A stretch of 64,000 nucleotides of DNA from Sinorhizobium sp. BG8 (GTDB taxonomy: Bacteria > Pseudomonadota > Alphaproteobacteria > Rhizobiales > Rhizobiaceae). Location of the stretch: NCBI RefSeq assembly GCF_016864555.1, contig NZ_CP044011.1, positions 1,407,001 to 1,471,000 of the forward strand, given 5' to 3'. The translations under genes were made by a program, and so were the position numbers. Below are positions 10,210-18,602 of this stretch, piece by piece; the first letter of the stretch is position 1; each line of letters begins with the position of its first letter. The notes beneath the pieces were generated by a model that was not told the origin of the DNA, searched no databases, and saw only the letters and a program-made list of their open reading frames with translations.

Positions 10210-10240
10210 GAGCGCGTCGCGGCGCTCCGGGTGTCCCTGG

Positions 10241-11266
10241 TCATTCCTGGGGCGCCGGCCCCGTAGAGGCGCGCACGATCAGTTCCGTCTTCCACAGCTC
10301 CTGCTCGGGCAGGGGCTCGTGCTTGAGGATCCGTGCGATCAGGCGCTTGGCAATGCGCGACCCTGCAGCCCGCAGGGACGATCGCGTCGTCGTCAACGGA
10401 ACCATGAAGTTTTCCGGCTTCAGCATCGGCAGGACATCGTCGTGCGCGATGAGCGAGATGTCCTTGCCGAGCGCAAGTCCCGCCTGGTTGATCGCTCGCA
10501 CCGCGCCGAGTGCAAGCACCGTACTGGAACAGAGCACCGCCGTCGGCGGCTCCTCGAGCCGGAGAAAGCGCTGCATGCCGCGAAACCCGTGCTCGTCCAT
10601 CATCTGCGAATGCTGCATGCAGTTCTCCTGCAGGACAAGGCCGTGTTCGGCAAGCGCCCGCTCCGTACCCTTTCTGCGCCTGATTGCGAAGGCGAGGTGC
10701 TCCGGCCCGTTGATGAGGGCGATGCGCCGATGGCCGAGCTGCATCAGAAGGCGTGTCGCATCGTAGAAGGCGGCGGTATTGTCGATGTCGAGGAAGGGGT
10801 AGTCGGTCGGAATTCCGAGCGACCTGCCGTGAACCACGAACGGTGTCGATAGCGACTTGAGCATTGCGATGCGCGGGTCCTTCTCGCGGATGTAGGCGAG
10901 AAAAATCGCGTCGATGTTGCCGCTTGCAACCAGTCGTCGGCACGCTGCCTCCTCATCGTCCGGATGGCTTGGACTGATCACGAAATGAAAATCGTGGCGA
11001 ACGGCCTCGTCGCCCAGCCCCGCCAGGAACTCGCCGAAGTGCACGTCTGACGCGTAGCCTTCCGCGGTAGGCATCACCAGACCGATCGATCCGGCGCGGC
11101 CGGTAGCAAGCCGTTGCGCCGCCCGGTTCGGCCGGTAGCCGGTATCGCGAGCGGCCTGGACAACGCGCTCCCGCGTTTCGGCGTTCACTTCCGGATAGCC
11201 GTTCAGTGCCCTGCTGATCGTGGTCTGGGAAAGGCCCAGCAATTGCGACAGCTGCTTCAAATTCAC
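10241..11266 (-). CDS. aglR: LacI-family repressor of the alpha-glucoside operon, AglR
   Basis: 341 residues: an N-terminal LacI helix-turn-helix (MNLKQLSQLLGLSQTTISRA, residues 1-20), hinge, then a periplasmic-binding-protein-like sensor domain. It diverges from aglE with 306 bp between, the layout of agl loci in rhizobia where AglR represses in the absence of alpha-glucosides. Start is GTG at 11266. Three LacI-type palindromes in the shared intergenic region are the probable operators, which would also autoregulate aglR. Confidence 0.9.
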   Translation of the reverse strand: MNLKQLSQLLGLSQTTISRALNGYPEVNAETRERVVQAARDTGYRPNRAAQRLATGRAGSIGLVMPTAEGYASDVHFGEFLAGLGDEAVRHDFHFVISPSHPDDEEAACRRLVASGNIDAIFLAYIREKDPRIAMLKSLSTPFVVHGRSLGIPTDYPFLDIDNTAAFYDATRLLMQLGHRRIALINGPEHLAFAIRRRKGTERALAEHGLVLQENCMQHSQMMDEHGFRGMQRFLRLEEPPTAVLCSSTVLALGAVRAINQAGLALGKDISLIAHDDVLPMLKPENFMVPLTTTRSSLRAAGSRIAKRLIARILKHEPLPEQELWKTELIVRASTGPAPQE

Positions 11267-11287
11267 GCGCTTGGCCCCGTAAATGGT

Positions 11288-11299
11288 CGAAGCGCTTTG
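11288..11299. promoter_or_regulatory. Putative AglR operator O1
   Basis: CGAAGCGCTTTG, one mismatch from the perfect palindrome CAAAGCGCTTTG found at 11499. It lies 22 bp upstream of the aglR start codon, placed to affect aglR itself. The central CG and flanking symmetric arms are typical of LacI-family operators. Confidence 0.65.
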
Positions 11300-11331
11300 G
11301 AAAAGCCTCGAAATTGTGGGGAACTTTGTCT

Positions 11332-11343
11332 CAAAGCGCTGTG
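11332..11343. promoter_or_regulatory. Putative AglR operator O2
   Basis: CAAAGCGCTGTG, a second copy of the palindrome with one changed base, 44 bp after O1 measured start to start. Two copies near aglR and one near aglE would allow looping across the divergent promoters. Confidence 0.65.
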
Positions 11344-11460
11344 AATATCTATCATTGGCAATCCTGAACGGAAAAGAGCAATTCGTTCGTATCGCGGTGC
11401 AAAACTGCGCTGCATTGCGTCAATTCAGCCAATTTTTTGCTCTGTACGGAATGGACCTCT

Positions 11461-11490
11461 TGACTGGGGTTGGGAAGTGATGGGATTAAA
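11461..11490 (+). promoter_or_regulatory. Candidate aglE promoter
   Basis: TTGACT at 11461-11466 and GATTAA at 11485-11490, separated by 18 bp. The perfect AglR palindrome starts 8 bp after the -10 box, so a bound repressor would cover the start site. Assigned by eye only. Confidence 0.45.
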
Positions 11491-11498
11491 GAATACCC

Positions 11499-11510
11499 AA
11501 AGCGCTTTGA
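11499..11510. promoter_or_regulatory. Putative AglR operator O3 (perfect palindrome)
   Basis: CAAAGCGCTTTG, a perfect 12-bp palindrome, 63 bp upstream of the aglE start and just after the candidate promoter. It is the best of the three copies and fits direct repression of aglEFGAK. Confidence 0.72.
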
Positions 11511-11572
11511 AGAATTGCATATTTGGAGAGAGCCGGGCTGTGGGAGGCCGGGCCTTTGAGGAGGCAAATCAC

Positions 11573-12931
11573 GTGAAGAAGAGATTTTTGTTGACCGTCG
11601 CCGCCATGGCGTTTCTTGCGGGTGGTGCGAGCGCGGCCGAACTGAAGTTCAAGCCCGGTGAAGATTCGAAGTTCAACTGGGCGAGCTACGAGGAATTCAA
11701 GAAGGGCCATGACCTGAAGGGGCAGACCCTCACCATCTTCGGCCCCTGGCGCGGCGAGGACCAGACGCTGGTTGAATCGGTCCTCGACTATTTCCGCGAG
11801 GCAACGGGCGCCGATGTCAAATACTCGTCTTCCGAGAACTACGAGCAGCAGATCGTCATTGATACGCAGGCCGGCAGCCCACCGGACGTCGCGGTCCTCC
11901 CGCAGCCTGGCCTGATCGCAGACCTGGCTTCGAAGGGCTATCTCGTCCCGCTTGGCGAAGACACCAAGAAGTGGCTGCTTGATAACTATGCGGCCGGTCA
12001 GTCCTGGGTCGACCTTTCCACGTACAAGGGCAAGGATGGCAAGGCGGAACTCTACGCATTTCCCTACAAGATCGACGTGAAGTCGCTCGTCTGGTACGTG
12101 CCCGAAAACTTCGAGGATGCCGGCTACGAAGTGCCGAAGACCATGGAAGAGCTGAAGGCGCTGACGGAAAAGATCGTTGCTGACGGCCAGACGCCGTGGT
12201 GCATCGGCCTCGGCTCGGGCGGCGCCACGGGTTGGCCGGCCACCGACTGGGTCGAAGACATGATGCTGCGTACGCAGACGCCGGAGACCTACGACAAATG
12301 GGTCACGAACGCGATCCCGTTCACCGATGCGGCTGTGGTCGGCGCGGTGGATGAGTTCGGTTGGTTCGCCAAGAACGACAAGTTCGTATCCGGCGGTGCC
12401 GCAGCGGTCGCCTCGACAGACTTCCGCGACAGCCCGAAGGGTCTCTTCGCGTCTCCGCCGAAGTGCTACCTGCATCACCAGGCCTCGTTCGTTCCGTCGT
12501 TCTTCCCGGAAGGCACGGTTGTCGGTGAGGATGCGGACTTCTTCTACATGCCGCCCTACGCCAGCAAGCCCGAACTCGGCAATCCCGTGCTCGGTGCCGG
12601 CACGCTGGCCATGATTACCAAGGACACGCCGGCATCGCGCGCCTTCATCGAATTTCTGAAGACGCCGATCGCGCATGAGGTCTGGATGGCGCAATCGAGC
12701 TTCCTGACGCCGTTCAAGGGCGCCAACCAGGAAGCCTATGCGAATGCGCCGATGAAGAAGCAGGGTGAAATTCTCCTGAACTCCACGACCTTCCGCTTCG
12801 ACGGTTCGGATCTGATGCCGGGCAAGATCGGTGCGGGCGCATTCTGGACCGGCATGGTCGATTTCGTCGGCGGCAAGCCGGCGGCCGACGTCACGGCGAA
12901 CATCCAGAAGGCCTGGGACGCCATCAAGTAA
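11573..12931 (+). CDS. aglE: Alpha-glucoside ABC transporter substrate-binding protein AglE
   Basis: 452 residues; a periplasmic carbohydrate-binding protein of the type-1 extracellular solute-binding family. I chose the GTG at 11573 (GAGGAGG just upstream) because it gives a clean Sec signal peptide, MKKRFLLTVAAMAFLAGGASA, then mature AELKF; the longer frame has no signal. In S. meliloti AglE delivers sucrose, trehalose, maltose and other alpha-glucosides. It heads aglEFGAK and is followed by a hairpin that probably raises its amount over the permease genes. Confidence 0.94.
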   Translation: MKKRFLLTVAAMAFLAGGASAAELKFKPGEDSKFNWASYEEFKKGHDLKGQTLTIFGPWRGEDQTLVESVLDYFREATGADVKYSSSENYEQQIVIDTQAGSPPDVAVLPQPGLIADLASKGYLVPLGEDTKKWLLDNYAAGQSWVDLSTYKGKDGKAELYAFPYKIDVKSLVWYVPENFEDAGYEVPKTMEELKALTEKIVADGQTPWCIGLGSGGATGWPATDWVEDMMLRTQTPETYDKWVTNAIPFTDAAVVGAVDEFGWFAKNDKFVSGGAAAVASTDFRDSPKGLFASPPKCYLHHQASFVPSFFPEGTVVGEDADFFYMPPYASKPELGNPVLGAGTLAMITKDTPASRAFIEFLKTPIAHEVWMAQSSFLTPFKGANQEAYANAPMKKQGEILLNSTTFRFDGSDLMPGKIGAGAFWTGMVDFVGGKPAADVTANIQKAWDAIK

Positions 12932-12942
12932 ATGATTGCCTG

Positions 12943-12968
12943 AACCCGGCCGGCCCTCCGGCCGGGTT
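12943..12968 (+). terminator. Intercistronic hairpin aglE/aglF
   Basis: An 11-bp GC-rich stem (AACCCGGCCGG / CCGGCCGGGTT) with a CCCT loop, 12 bp after the aglE stop and 81 bp before aglF. There is no long T tract, so partial termination or mRNA 3'-end protection is more likely than full termination. Confidence 0.75.
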
Positions 12969-13048
12969 GTCATGGCGCAGGCGTGTGGCGTCCTGCGTGC
13001 TGACCAGCTTCAACACAATGCAGCCGGAAGCATTCCTGGGGGAGCGTC

Positions 13049-14059
13049 ATGCAGCAACTCATCTTTGCGATCACGACGATGATCGGAGGCGTTCTCGCCT
13101 GTGTCGCGTATTTTGTCGGAACCAACTGGATTCTGGACAGGCTCTTTCCTTCCAAGGGACTGACGGGGGCAAAGGCATCGCAGAACCTGCGAACCACCAA
13201 TGCCATCCGGCCCTGGCTTTTCATGGCGCCTGCGCTTCTCGCTCTCGCGATTTATCTGGTCTATCCGGTGTTCGAGTCCGTGCGTCTCAGCATGCACGAC
13301 CGCGCCGGGCAGAATTTCGTTGGCTTCAGCAACTTCGGCTGGATGTTCAACGACGGCGAGTTCCGCCAGTCGATCTTCAACAATTTCCTGTGGCTGCTGG
13401 TCGTGCCGGCGCTCGCCACGTTCTTCGGCCTGATCATCGCGGCGCTGACCGACCGGATCTGGTGGGGCAACATCGCCAAGACGCTGATCTTCATGCCGAT
13501 GGCGATCTCCTTCGTCGGTGCGGCCGTCATCTGGAAGTTCGTCTACGACTACCGCGCGGAGGGCAACGAACAGATCGGCATCCTCAATGCGCTGGTGGTC
13601 TGGCTCGGCGGCTCGCCCGAGGCCTGGATGACGGTTCCCTTCTGGAACAACTTCTTCCTGATGGTCATCCTGATCTGGATCCAGACGGGGTTCGCGATGG
13701 TGATCCTCTCGGCCGCGTTGCGTGGCATCCCGGAGGAAACGATCGAGGCGGCGGTCATCGACGGCGCCAGCGGCCTGCAGATCTTCTTCAAGATCATGGT
13801 GCCGCAGATGTGGGGCACCATCGCGGTCGTCTGGACCACCATCACGATTCTCGTTCTCAAGGTCTTCGACATCGTGCTCGCGATGACGAACGGGCAATGG
13901 CAGACGCAGGTTCTGGCAAATCTCATGTTCGACTGGATGTTCAGGGGCGGGGGCGATTTCGGCCGGGGGGCGGCGATAGCCGTCATCATCATGGTTCTCG
14001 TCATTCCGATCATGATCTGGAACATCCGCAACGCCGCCAAGGAAATGGAAGGACGCTGA
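13049..14059 (+). CDS. aglF: Alpha-glucoside ABC transporter permease AglF
   Basis: 336 residues, inner-membrane MalF-type permease. It has an extra N-terminal membrane segment (residues 8-30), then the usual six-helix BPD core with the EAA-type loop EETIEAAVIDGASGLQIFFKIMVP (in short, EAAVIDGA...F.IMVP) that contacts the ATPase AglK. It ends one base before the aglG start codon, so the two subunits are tightly coupled. Confidence 0.93.
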   Translation: MQQLIFAITTMIGGVLACVAYFVGTNWILDRLFPSKGLTGAKASQNLRTTNAIRPWLFMAPALLALAIYLVYPVFESVRLSMHDRAGQNFVGFSNFGWMFNDGEFRQSIFNNFLWLLVVPALATFFGLIIAALTDRIWWGNIAKTLIFMPMAISFVGAAVIWKFVYDYRAEGNEQIGILNALVVWLGGSPEAWMTVPFWNNFFLMVILIWIQTGFAMVILSAALRGIPEETIEAAVIDGASGLQIFFKIMVPQMWGTIAVVWTTITILVLKVFDIVLAMTNGQWQTQVLANLMFDWMFRGGGDFGRGAAIAVIIMVLVIPIMIWNIRNAAKEMEGR

Positions 14060-14060
14060 C

Positions 14061-15206
14061 ATGCACACGGCCTCCCGCTCCCCACTGATCTATCTCGTCC
14101 ACTTCTCGGTCGTGCTGCTTGTCGTCCTGTGGACGCTGCCGACCGTGGGCCTGCTGATCTCGTCCCTTCGCGACAAGGACCAACTCGCCGTCTCCGGATG
14201 GTGGACGGCCCTTTCCACGTCGACACAGAACATCGTCGCGCGCGCACCGTCGCCCGACACGCAGGTTGAACGCGACGGAAAGTTCGTCGTTTCCGGAAAT
14301 CTCCTCGAAGGTCAGAAAGGCAGCGTCTCGGCCTTCGGCTTTTCGAGCCGCGAACCGGCTGCCTTCCAGCCCGGGCAGACGGCCGAGCTCAACGACGGCG
14401 AGAAGCTGACAGTCCAGGCCGACGGCACATTCGAGATTGTCTCTGATACGAAGATGGAAGGAAGCCGGGGGCAGCGTGTCTTCTTCACCGCCGCCGTTCC
14501 GCCGCGCTTTACGCTCGACAACTATCGCGAAGTGCTGAGTGCCGAGGGCATCGGCTCTTCCTTCATCAACTCGCTGACGGTGGCGATCCCCTCGACCATC
14601 ATCCCGATCCTCGTGGCCGCGTTCTGCGCCTACGCGCTTGCCTGGATGAAGTTCCCCGGGCGGGCGATCCTCATCGCTGTCGTCGTCGGGCTCCTGGTCG
14701 TACCGCTGCAGATGTCGCTGATCCCGCTCTTGAAGCTCTATAATGGCGTGGGCGCGTTCTTCGGCGTGCCGGCGAAGACCTACGTCGGCATCTGGCTCGC
14801 GCATATGGGGTTCGGCCTTCCGCTCGCCGTCTATCTTCTGCGAAACTACATGGCGGGGCTGCCGCGCGAGATCATGGAGTCTGCCCGTGTCGATGGTGCC
14901 AGTGATTTTGACATCTTCGTCAAGATCATCCTGCCCTTGTCGTTCCCGGCGCTTGCCTCCTTTGCCATCTTCCAGTTCCTGTGGACGTGGAACGACCTTC
15001 TCGTCGCCATGGTCTTTCTCGGAACCGGAAACCAGGAGCTCGTGCTGACCGGACGCCTTGTGAACCTGCTGGGTAGCCGCGGCGGCAACTGGGAAATCCT
15101 GACGGCCTCGGCCTTCATCACCATCATCGTCCCCCTGATCGTGTTCTTCACGCTGCAGCGCTACCTCGTGCGTGGCCTGCTTGCCGGCTCGGTCAAGGGC
15201 GGTTGA
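14061..15206 (+). CDS. aglG: Alpha-glucoside ABC transporter permease AglG (with large periplasmic insert)
   Basis: 381 residues, MalG-type permease partner of AglF. After a first membrane segment (residues 8-35) there is an unusually long soluble stretch, about residues 45-150, before FTLDNYREVL and the five-helix core; ordinary sugar permeases have about half that. The EAA loop reads MESARVDGASDFDIFVKIIL. The insert presumably faces the periplasm. The stop is 32 bp before the chosen aglA start. Confidence 0.93.
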   Translation: MHTASRSPLIYLVHFSVVLLVVLWTLPTVGLLISSLRDKDQLAVSGWWTALSTSTQNIVARAPSPDTQVERDGKFVVSGNLLEGQKGSVSAFGFSSREPAAFQPGQTAELNDGEKLTVQADGTFEIVSDTKMEGSRGQRVFFTAAVPPRFTLDNYREVLSAEGIGSSFINSLTVAIPSTIIPILVAAFCAYALAWMKFPGRAILIAVVVGLLVVPLQMSLIPLLKLYNGVGAFFGVPAKTYVGIWLAHMGFGLPLAVYLLRNYMAGLPREIMESARVDGASDFDIFVKIILPLSFPALASFAIFQFLWTWNDLLVAMVFLGTGNQELVLTGRLVNLLGSRGGNWEILTASAFITIIVPLIVFFTLQRYLVRGLLAGSVKGG

Positions 15207-15238
15207 GCATTCAGACAAGCATCGAACAGGACATTGCA

Positions 15239-16891
15239 ATGACGACTACGGGTGCATCCATTCTGCAGGCGGACAAGGACTGGTGGCGGGGCGCCGTCAT
15301 CTACCAGGTCTATCCGCGTTCCTATCAGGACACGAATGGAGACGGAATCGGCGACCTGAAAGGCATTACCCAGAGGTTGGAGCACATCGCTTCGCTCGGT
15401 GCCGATGCCATCTGGATCTCGCCGTTCTTCACCTCGCCGATGAAGGACTTCGGCTATGACGTGTCGAACTACGAGGACGTCGATCCGATCTTCGGCAACC
15501 TTGCCGATTTCGACGGGCTGATCGCCGAAGCCCACCGCCTGGGCATCAGGGTCATGATCGACCTCGTCATGTCGCACACGTCAGACAGGCATCCCTGGTT
15601 CGTCGAAAGCCGCTCCAGCCGCGAGAACGCCAAGGCGGACTGGTACGTCTGGGCGGATTCGAAGCCGGATGGTTCGCCACCGAACAACTGGCTGTCGATC
15701 TTCGGCGGTTCCGCCTGGCAATGGGACCCCACCCGGCTGCAGTACTATCTGCACAACTTCCTGACCTCGCAGCCTGATCTCAATCTTCACAATCCCGAGG
15801 TCCAGGACGCGCTTCTGGCCGTCGCCCGTTTCTGGCTGGTGCGCGGGGTCGATGGCTTCCGCCTCGACACGATCAATTTCTATTTCCACGACAAGGAGCT
15901 TCGCGACAATCCGGCGCTGGCACCGGAGCGACGGAATGCGCAGACGGCTCCTGCGGTGAACCCATACAACTACCAGGAGCATATCTACGACAAGAACCGG
16001 CCCGAGAACCTCGAATTCCTCAAGCGGTTCCGTGCCGTCATGGATGAGTTCCCGGCGATCGCGGCCGTCGGCGAAGTGGGCGACAGCCAACGTGGGCTGG
16101 AGATCGCCGGCGAATACACCTCCGGCGGCGACAAGATGCACATGTGCTATGCCTTCGAGTTCCTGGCGCCGGATCCGATCACGCCGTCGATCGTGGCCAG
16201 TGTGCAGCAGGCTTTTGAGAAGGCGGCTCCCGAGGGCTGGGTCTGCTGGGCCTTCTCCAACCACGACGTTATGCGCCACATCACCCGCTGGGGGCTCGGC
16301 ATCTCCGACCATGTCGCGCATGCCAAGCTGCTGGCGAGTCTGTTGATGTCGCTAAAGGGATCCGTCTGCATCTATCAGGGCGAGGAGCTCGCGCTGCCGG
16401 AGGCCGAACTGGCCTACGAGGATCTCCAGGATCCCTACGGCATACAGTTCTGGCCGGACTTCAAGGGCCGTGACGGCTGCCGGACGCCGATGGTCTGGGA
16501 CGGCAAGGCATTGTTCGGAGGCTTCAGCGACGGCAAGCCTTGGCTGCCGGTTTCCGGGGAGCATCTTGCCCGTGCGGTCTCGGCGCAGGATGGGGATCCG
16601 GATTCGGTCCTCAACCACTACAGGCGCTTCATCGCCTTCAGGAAGCAGTACCCGGCCCTTGCCAAGGGCGAGGTCGAATACCTCACGGTCGACGAGCCCG
16701 CGCTGGCCTTCGTGCGCACCTATGGCAACGAGCGCATCCTGTGCGTTTTCAACTTGAGCCAGGAAAAGCAGGCGGTCGCGAAGCCGGACGGCGCTGTCGA
16801 GGCTCTCGAAGGGCACGGGTTCAAGGCCGCCATCAAGAATGACACGATCGAACTTCCGGCCTGGGGCGCGTTCTTCGCGCGCCTCGACTAA
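15239..16891 (+). CDS. aglA: Alpha-glucosidase AglA (GH13)
   Basis: 550 residues, cytoplasmic glycoside hydrolase family 13 enzyme that splits imported alpha-glucosides to glucose. GH13 landmarks: YQVYPRSYQDTNGDGIGDL near the start, region I DLVMSHTSDRHPWF (Ser where many relatives have Asn), GFRLDTINFY with the nucleophile Asp, AVGEVGD with the acid/base Glu, and FSNHDVMR with the transition-state Asp. I prefer the ATG at 15239 (AGG upstream) to the TTG at 15203 because it matches the usual 550-residue length. No signal peptide. Confidence 0.94.
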   Translation: MTTTGASILQADKDWWRGAVIYQVYPRSYQDTNGDGIGDLKGITQRLEHIASLGADAIWISPFFTSPMKDFGYDVSNYEDVDPIFGNLADFDGLIAEAHRLGIRVMIDLVMSHTSDRHPWFVESRSSRENAKADWYVWADSKPDGSPPNNWLSIFGGSAWQWDPTRLQYYLHNFLTSQPDLNLHNPEVQDALLAVARFWLVRGVDGFRLDTINFYFHDKELRDNPALAPERRNAQTAPAVNPYNYQEHIYDKNRPENLEFLKRFRAVMDEFPAIAAVGEVGDSQRGLEIAGEYTSGGDKMHMCYAFEFLAPDPITPSIVASVQQAFEKAAPEGWVCWAFSNHDVMRHITRWGLGISDHVAHAKLLASLLMSLKGSVCIYQGEELALPEAELAYEDLQDPYGIQFWPDFKGRDGCRTPMVWDGKALFGGFSDGKPWLPVSGEHLARAVSAQDGDPDSVLNHYRRFIAFRKQYPALAKGEVEYLTVDEPALAFVRTYGNERILCVFNLSQEKQAVAKPDGAVEALEGHGFKAAIKNDTIELPAWGAFFARLD

Positions 16892-16912
16892 ACGCATATT
16901 GGGGAGGCGAGC

Positions 16913-18004
16913 ATGACAGGTGTGGTACTCAAGGATATCCGCAAGTCTTACGGTGCGGTGGATGTGATCCATGGCATTGATCTCGATATCAAACAGGGCG
17001 AGTTCATCGTATTCGTCGGCCCTTCGGGCTGCGGAAAGTCGACGTTGCTGCGCATGATCGCCGGCCTTGAGGAAATCAGCGGCGGCGTGATGACGATCGA
17101 CGGCGAACGGGTCAACGAAGTGCCGCCCTCCAAGCGCGGCATTGCGATGGTGTTCCAGTCCTATGCCCTTTATCCCCATATGACCGTGTTCGAGAACATG
17201 GCGTTTGGCATGCGGATCGCCAAGGAGAGCAAGGAAGAGATCGACCGTCGCGTGCGCAATGCGGCCGAGATTCTCCAGCTCACCAAGTATCTGGACCGCC
17301 TGCCGAAGGCGCTCTCCGGCGGGCAGCGCCAGCGCGTCGCAATCGGCCGGGCCATCTGCCGCAACCCCAAGGTCTTCCTGTTCGACGAGCCCCTGTCGAA
17401 CCTCGACGCAGCGTTGCGCGTGGCGACGCGCATCGAGATCGCCAAGCTCAGCGAGCAGATGCGCGACACGACCATGATCTACGTCACCCACGACCAGGTC
17501 GAGGCGATGACGCTCGCGGATCGCATCGTCGTGCTCTCCGCGGGGCATATCGAGCAGGTCGGAGCTCCCCTCGAGCTGTACGAACGCCCGGCCAATCTCT
17601 TCGTCGCGCGCTTCATCGGGTCTCCGGCGATGAACGTCATCCCCGCCCGCATCACCGCGGCCGGCCCTGCCACGACTGTGGAACTCAAGGGTGGGCGCTC
17701 GTCGGTGATCGACGCCCCGACAACGCCTTCCGATGTCGGGAAGCCTGCGAGCTTCGGCGTTCGTCCGGAAGACCTCAGGATCACGGATGGCGACGTCTTC
17801 CTGTTCGAGGGGACCGTTTCGATCGTGGAGGCGCTCGGCGAGGTGACCCTTCTCTACATCGAGGGCCTAGTCGAAAACGAGCCGATCATCGCGAAGGTGC
17901 CGGGCATCCTGCCAGTCAAGAGGAACGACAAGGTCCGCTTCACGGCCGACCGCGGAAAGTTGCATCTCTTCGACGAAGCCGGCAAGAGTTTCCGCGCCGT
18001 CTGA
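16913..18004 (+). CDS. aglK: Alpha-glucoside ABC transporter ATPase AglK
   Basis: 363 residues, MalK-type ATPase. Walker A GPSGCGKST at residues 36-44, signature LSGGQRQRVAIGRA, Walker B VFLFDEPLSNLDA, switch His in VTHDQVEAM, then a C-terminal OB-fold regulatory domain from about residue 235 containing FGVRPEDL. It energises AglEFG. Last gene of the agl operon; I see no clear terminator in the 108 bp after it. Confidence 0.94.
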   Translation: MTGVVLKDIRKSYGAVDVIHGIDLDIKQGEFIVFVGPSGCGKSTLLRMIAGLEEISGGVMTIDGERVNEVPPSKRGIAMVFQSYALYPHMTVFENMAFGMRIAKESKEEIDRRVRNAAEILQLTKYLDRLPKALSGGQRQRVAIGRAICRNPKVFLFDEPLSNLDAALRVATRIEIAKLSEQMRDTTMIYVTHDQVEAMTLADRIVVLSAGHIEQVGAPLELYERPANLFVARFIGSPAMNVIPARITAAGPATTVELKGGRSSVIDAPTTPSDVGKPASFGVRPEDLRITDGDVFLFEGTVSIVEALGEVTLLYIEGLVENEPIIAKVPGILPVKRNDKVRFTADRGKLHLFDEAGKSFRAV

Positions 18005-18112
18005 CGCGCGGAATCTTCTTGGACGGAGACGCAGGAGCCGCGTGTTCAACCCGTTATTAAAGTTTCTCTCCTAGCTTCGGCAAAACGAAAAAAGCATGGG
18101 AGAACACCCCCG

Positions 18113-18526
18113 ATGGTCAACCAGTCACCGGCTCCAAAGCAGCTCTACCTCAACAAGGAAGAATCCTTCATGTACGATCGGGAAAAGAAGTTCCCGATGG
18201 AGGATACCTGTAACGAGGCGCGCATCGAGTTCACGGAGAATGGTGGCATCGTCAATCTGGTTTCCCGCCGCTGCCAGATCATCAAGATCTCCAAGAGCGG
18301 GGCGATAATCGCTATCGCGACGAAGTTTCAGGTCCCGAAGAATTTCTACCTGGATATCCAGAGCGCCCGCATTCCGATGATCGGCTGCCTCGTCCAGCGC
18401 GTGCACGCCAACGACATCATCGAGGCGCGCTTCCTGCGCCTGCTGTCGGATCGCGACCTGAACCGCATCTTCGTCTACAGCACCCACAGAAATCACCGCA
18501 ATCGGACGCTGGACATCTACAGCTGA
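18113..18526 (+). CDS. PilZ-like domain protein
   Basis: 137 residues, small and soluble. The middle part (about residues 45-115) looks like a PilZ beta-barrel: RRCQIIKISKSGAII resembles the RxxxR...(D/N)xSxxG c-di-GMP motif, but the D/N is Lys, so binding is doubtful. Start taken at the ATG at 18113; an internal ATG at 18170 would give 118 residues. It is a single gene with its own upstream gap and a terminator shared with edd. The family call is moderate, the function unknown. Confidence 0.6.
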   Translation: MVNQSPAPKQLYLNKEESFMYDREKKFPMEDTCNEARIEFTENGGIVNLVSRRCQIIKISKSGAIIAIATKFQVPKNFYLDIQSARIPMIGCLVQRVHANDIIEARFLRLLSDRDLNRIFVYSTHRNHRNRTLDIYS

Positions 18527-18546
18527 TCCGCGGACCGTCCGAAATG

Positions 18547-18583
18547 AAAAACACCCCGGCAGCGATGCGGCCGGGGTGTTTTT
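18547..18583. terminator. Bidirectional terminator between PilZ-like gene and edd
   Basis: A perfect 14-bp stem, AAAAACACCCCGGC with its complement GCCGGGGTGTTTTT, and a 9-nt loop. The A and T tracts make it work in both directions for the two convergent genes. Confidence 0.93.
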
Positions 18584-18602
18584 GTTTGTAGCGTCCGTTG
18601 CG

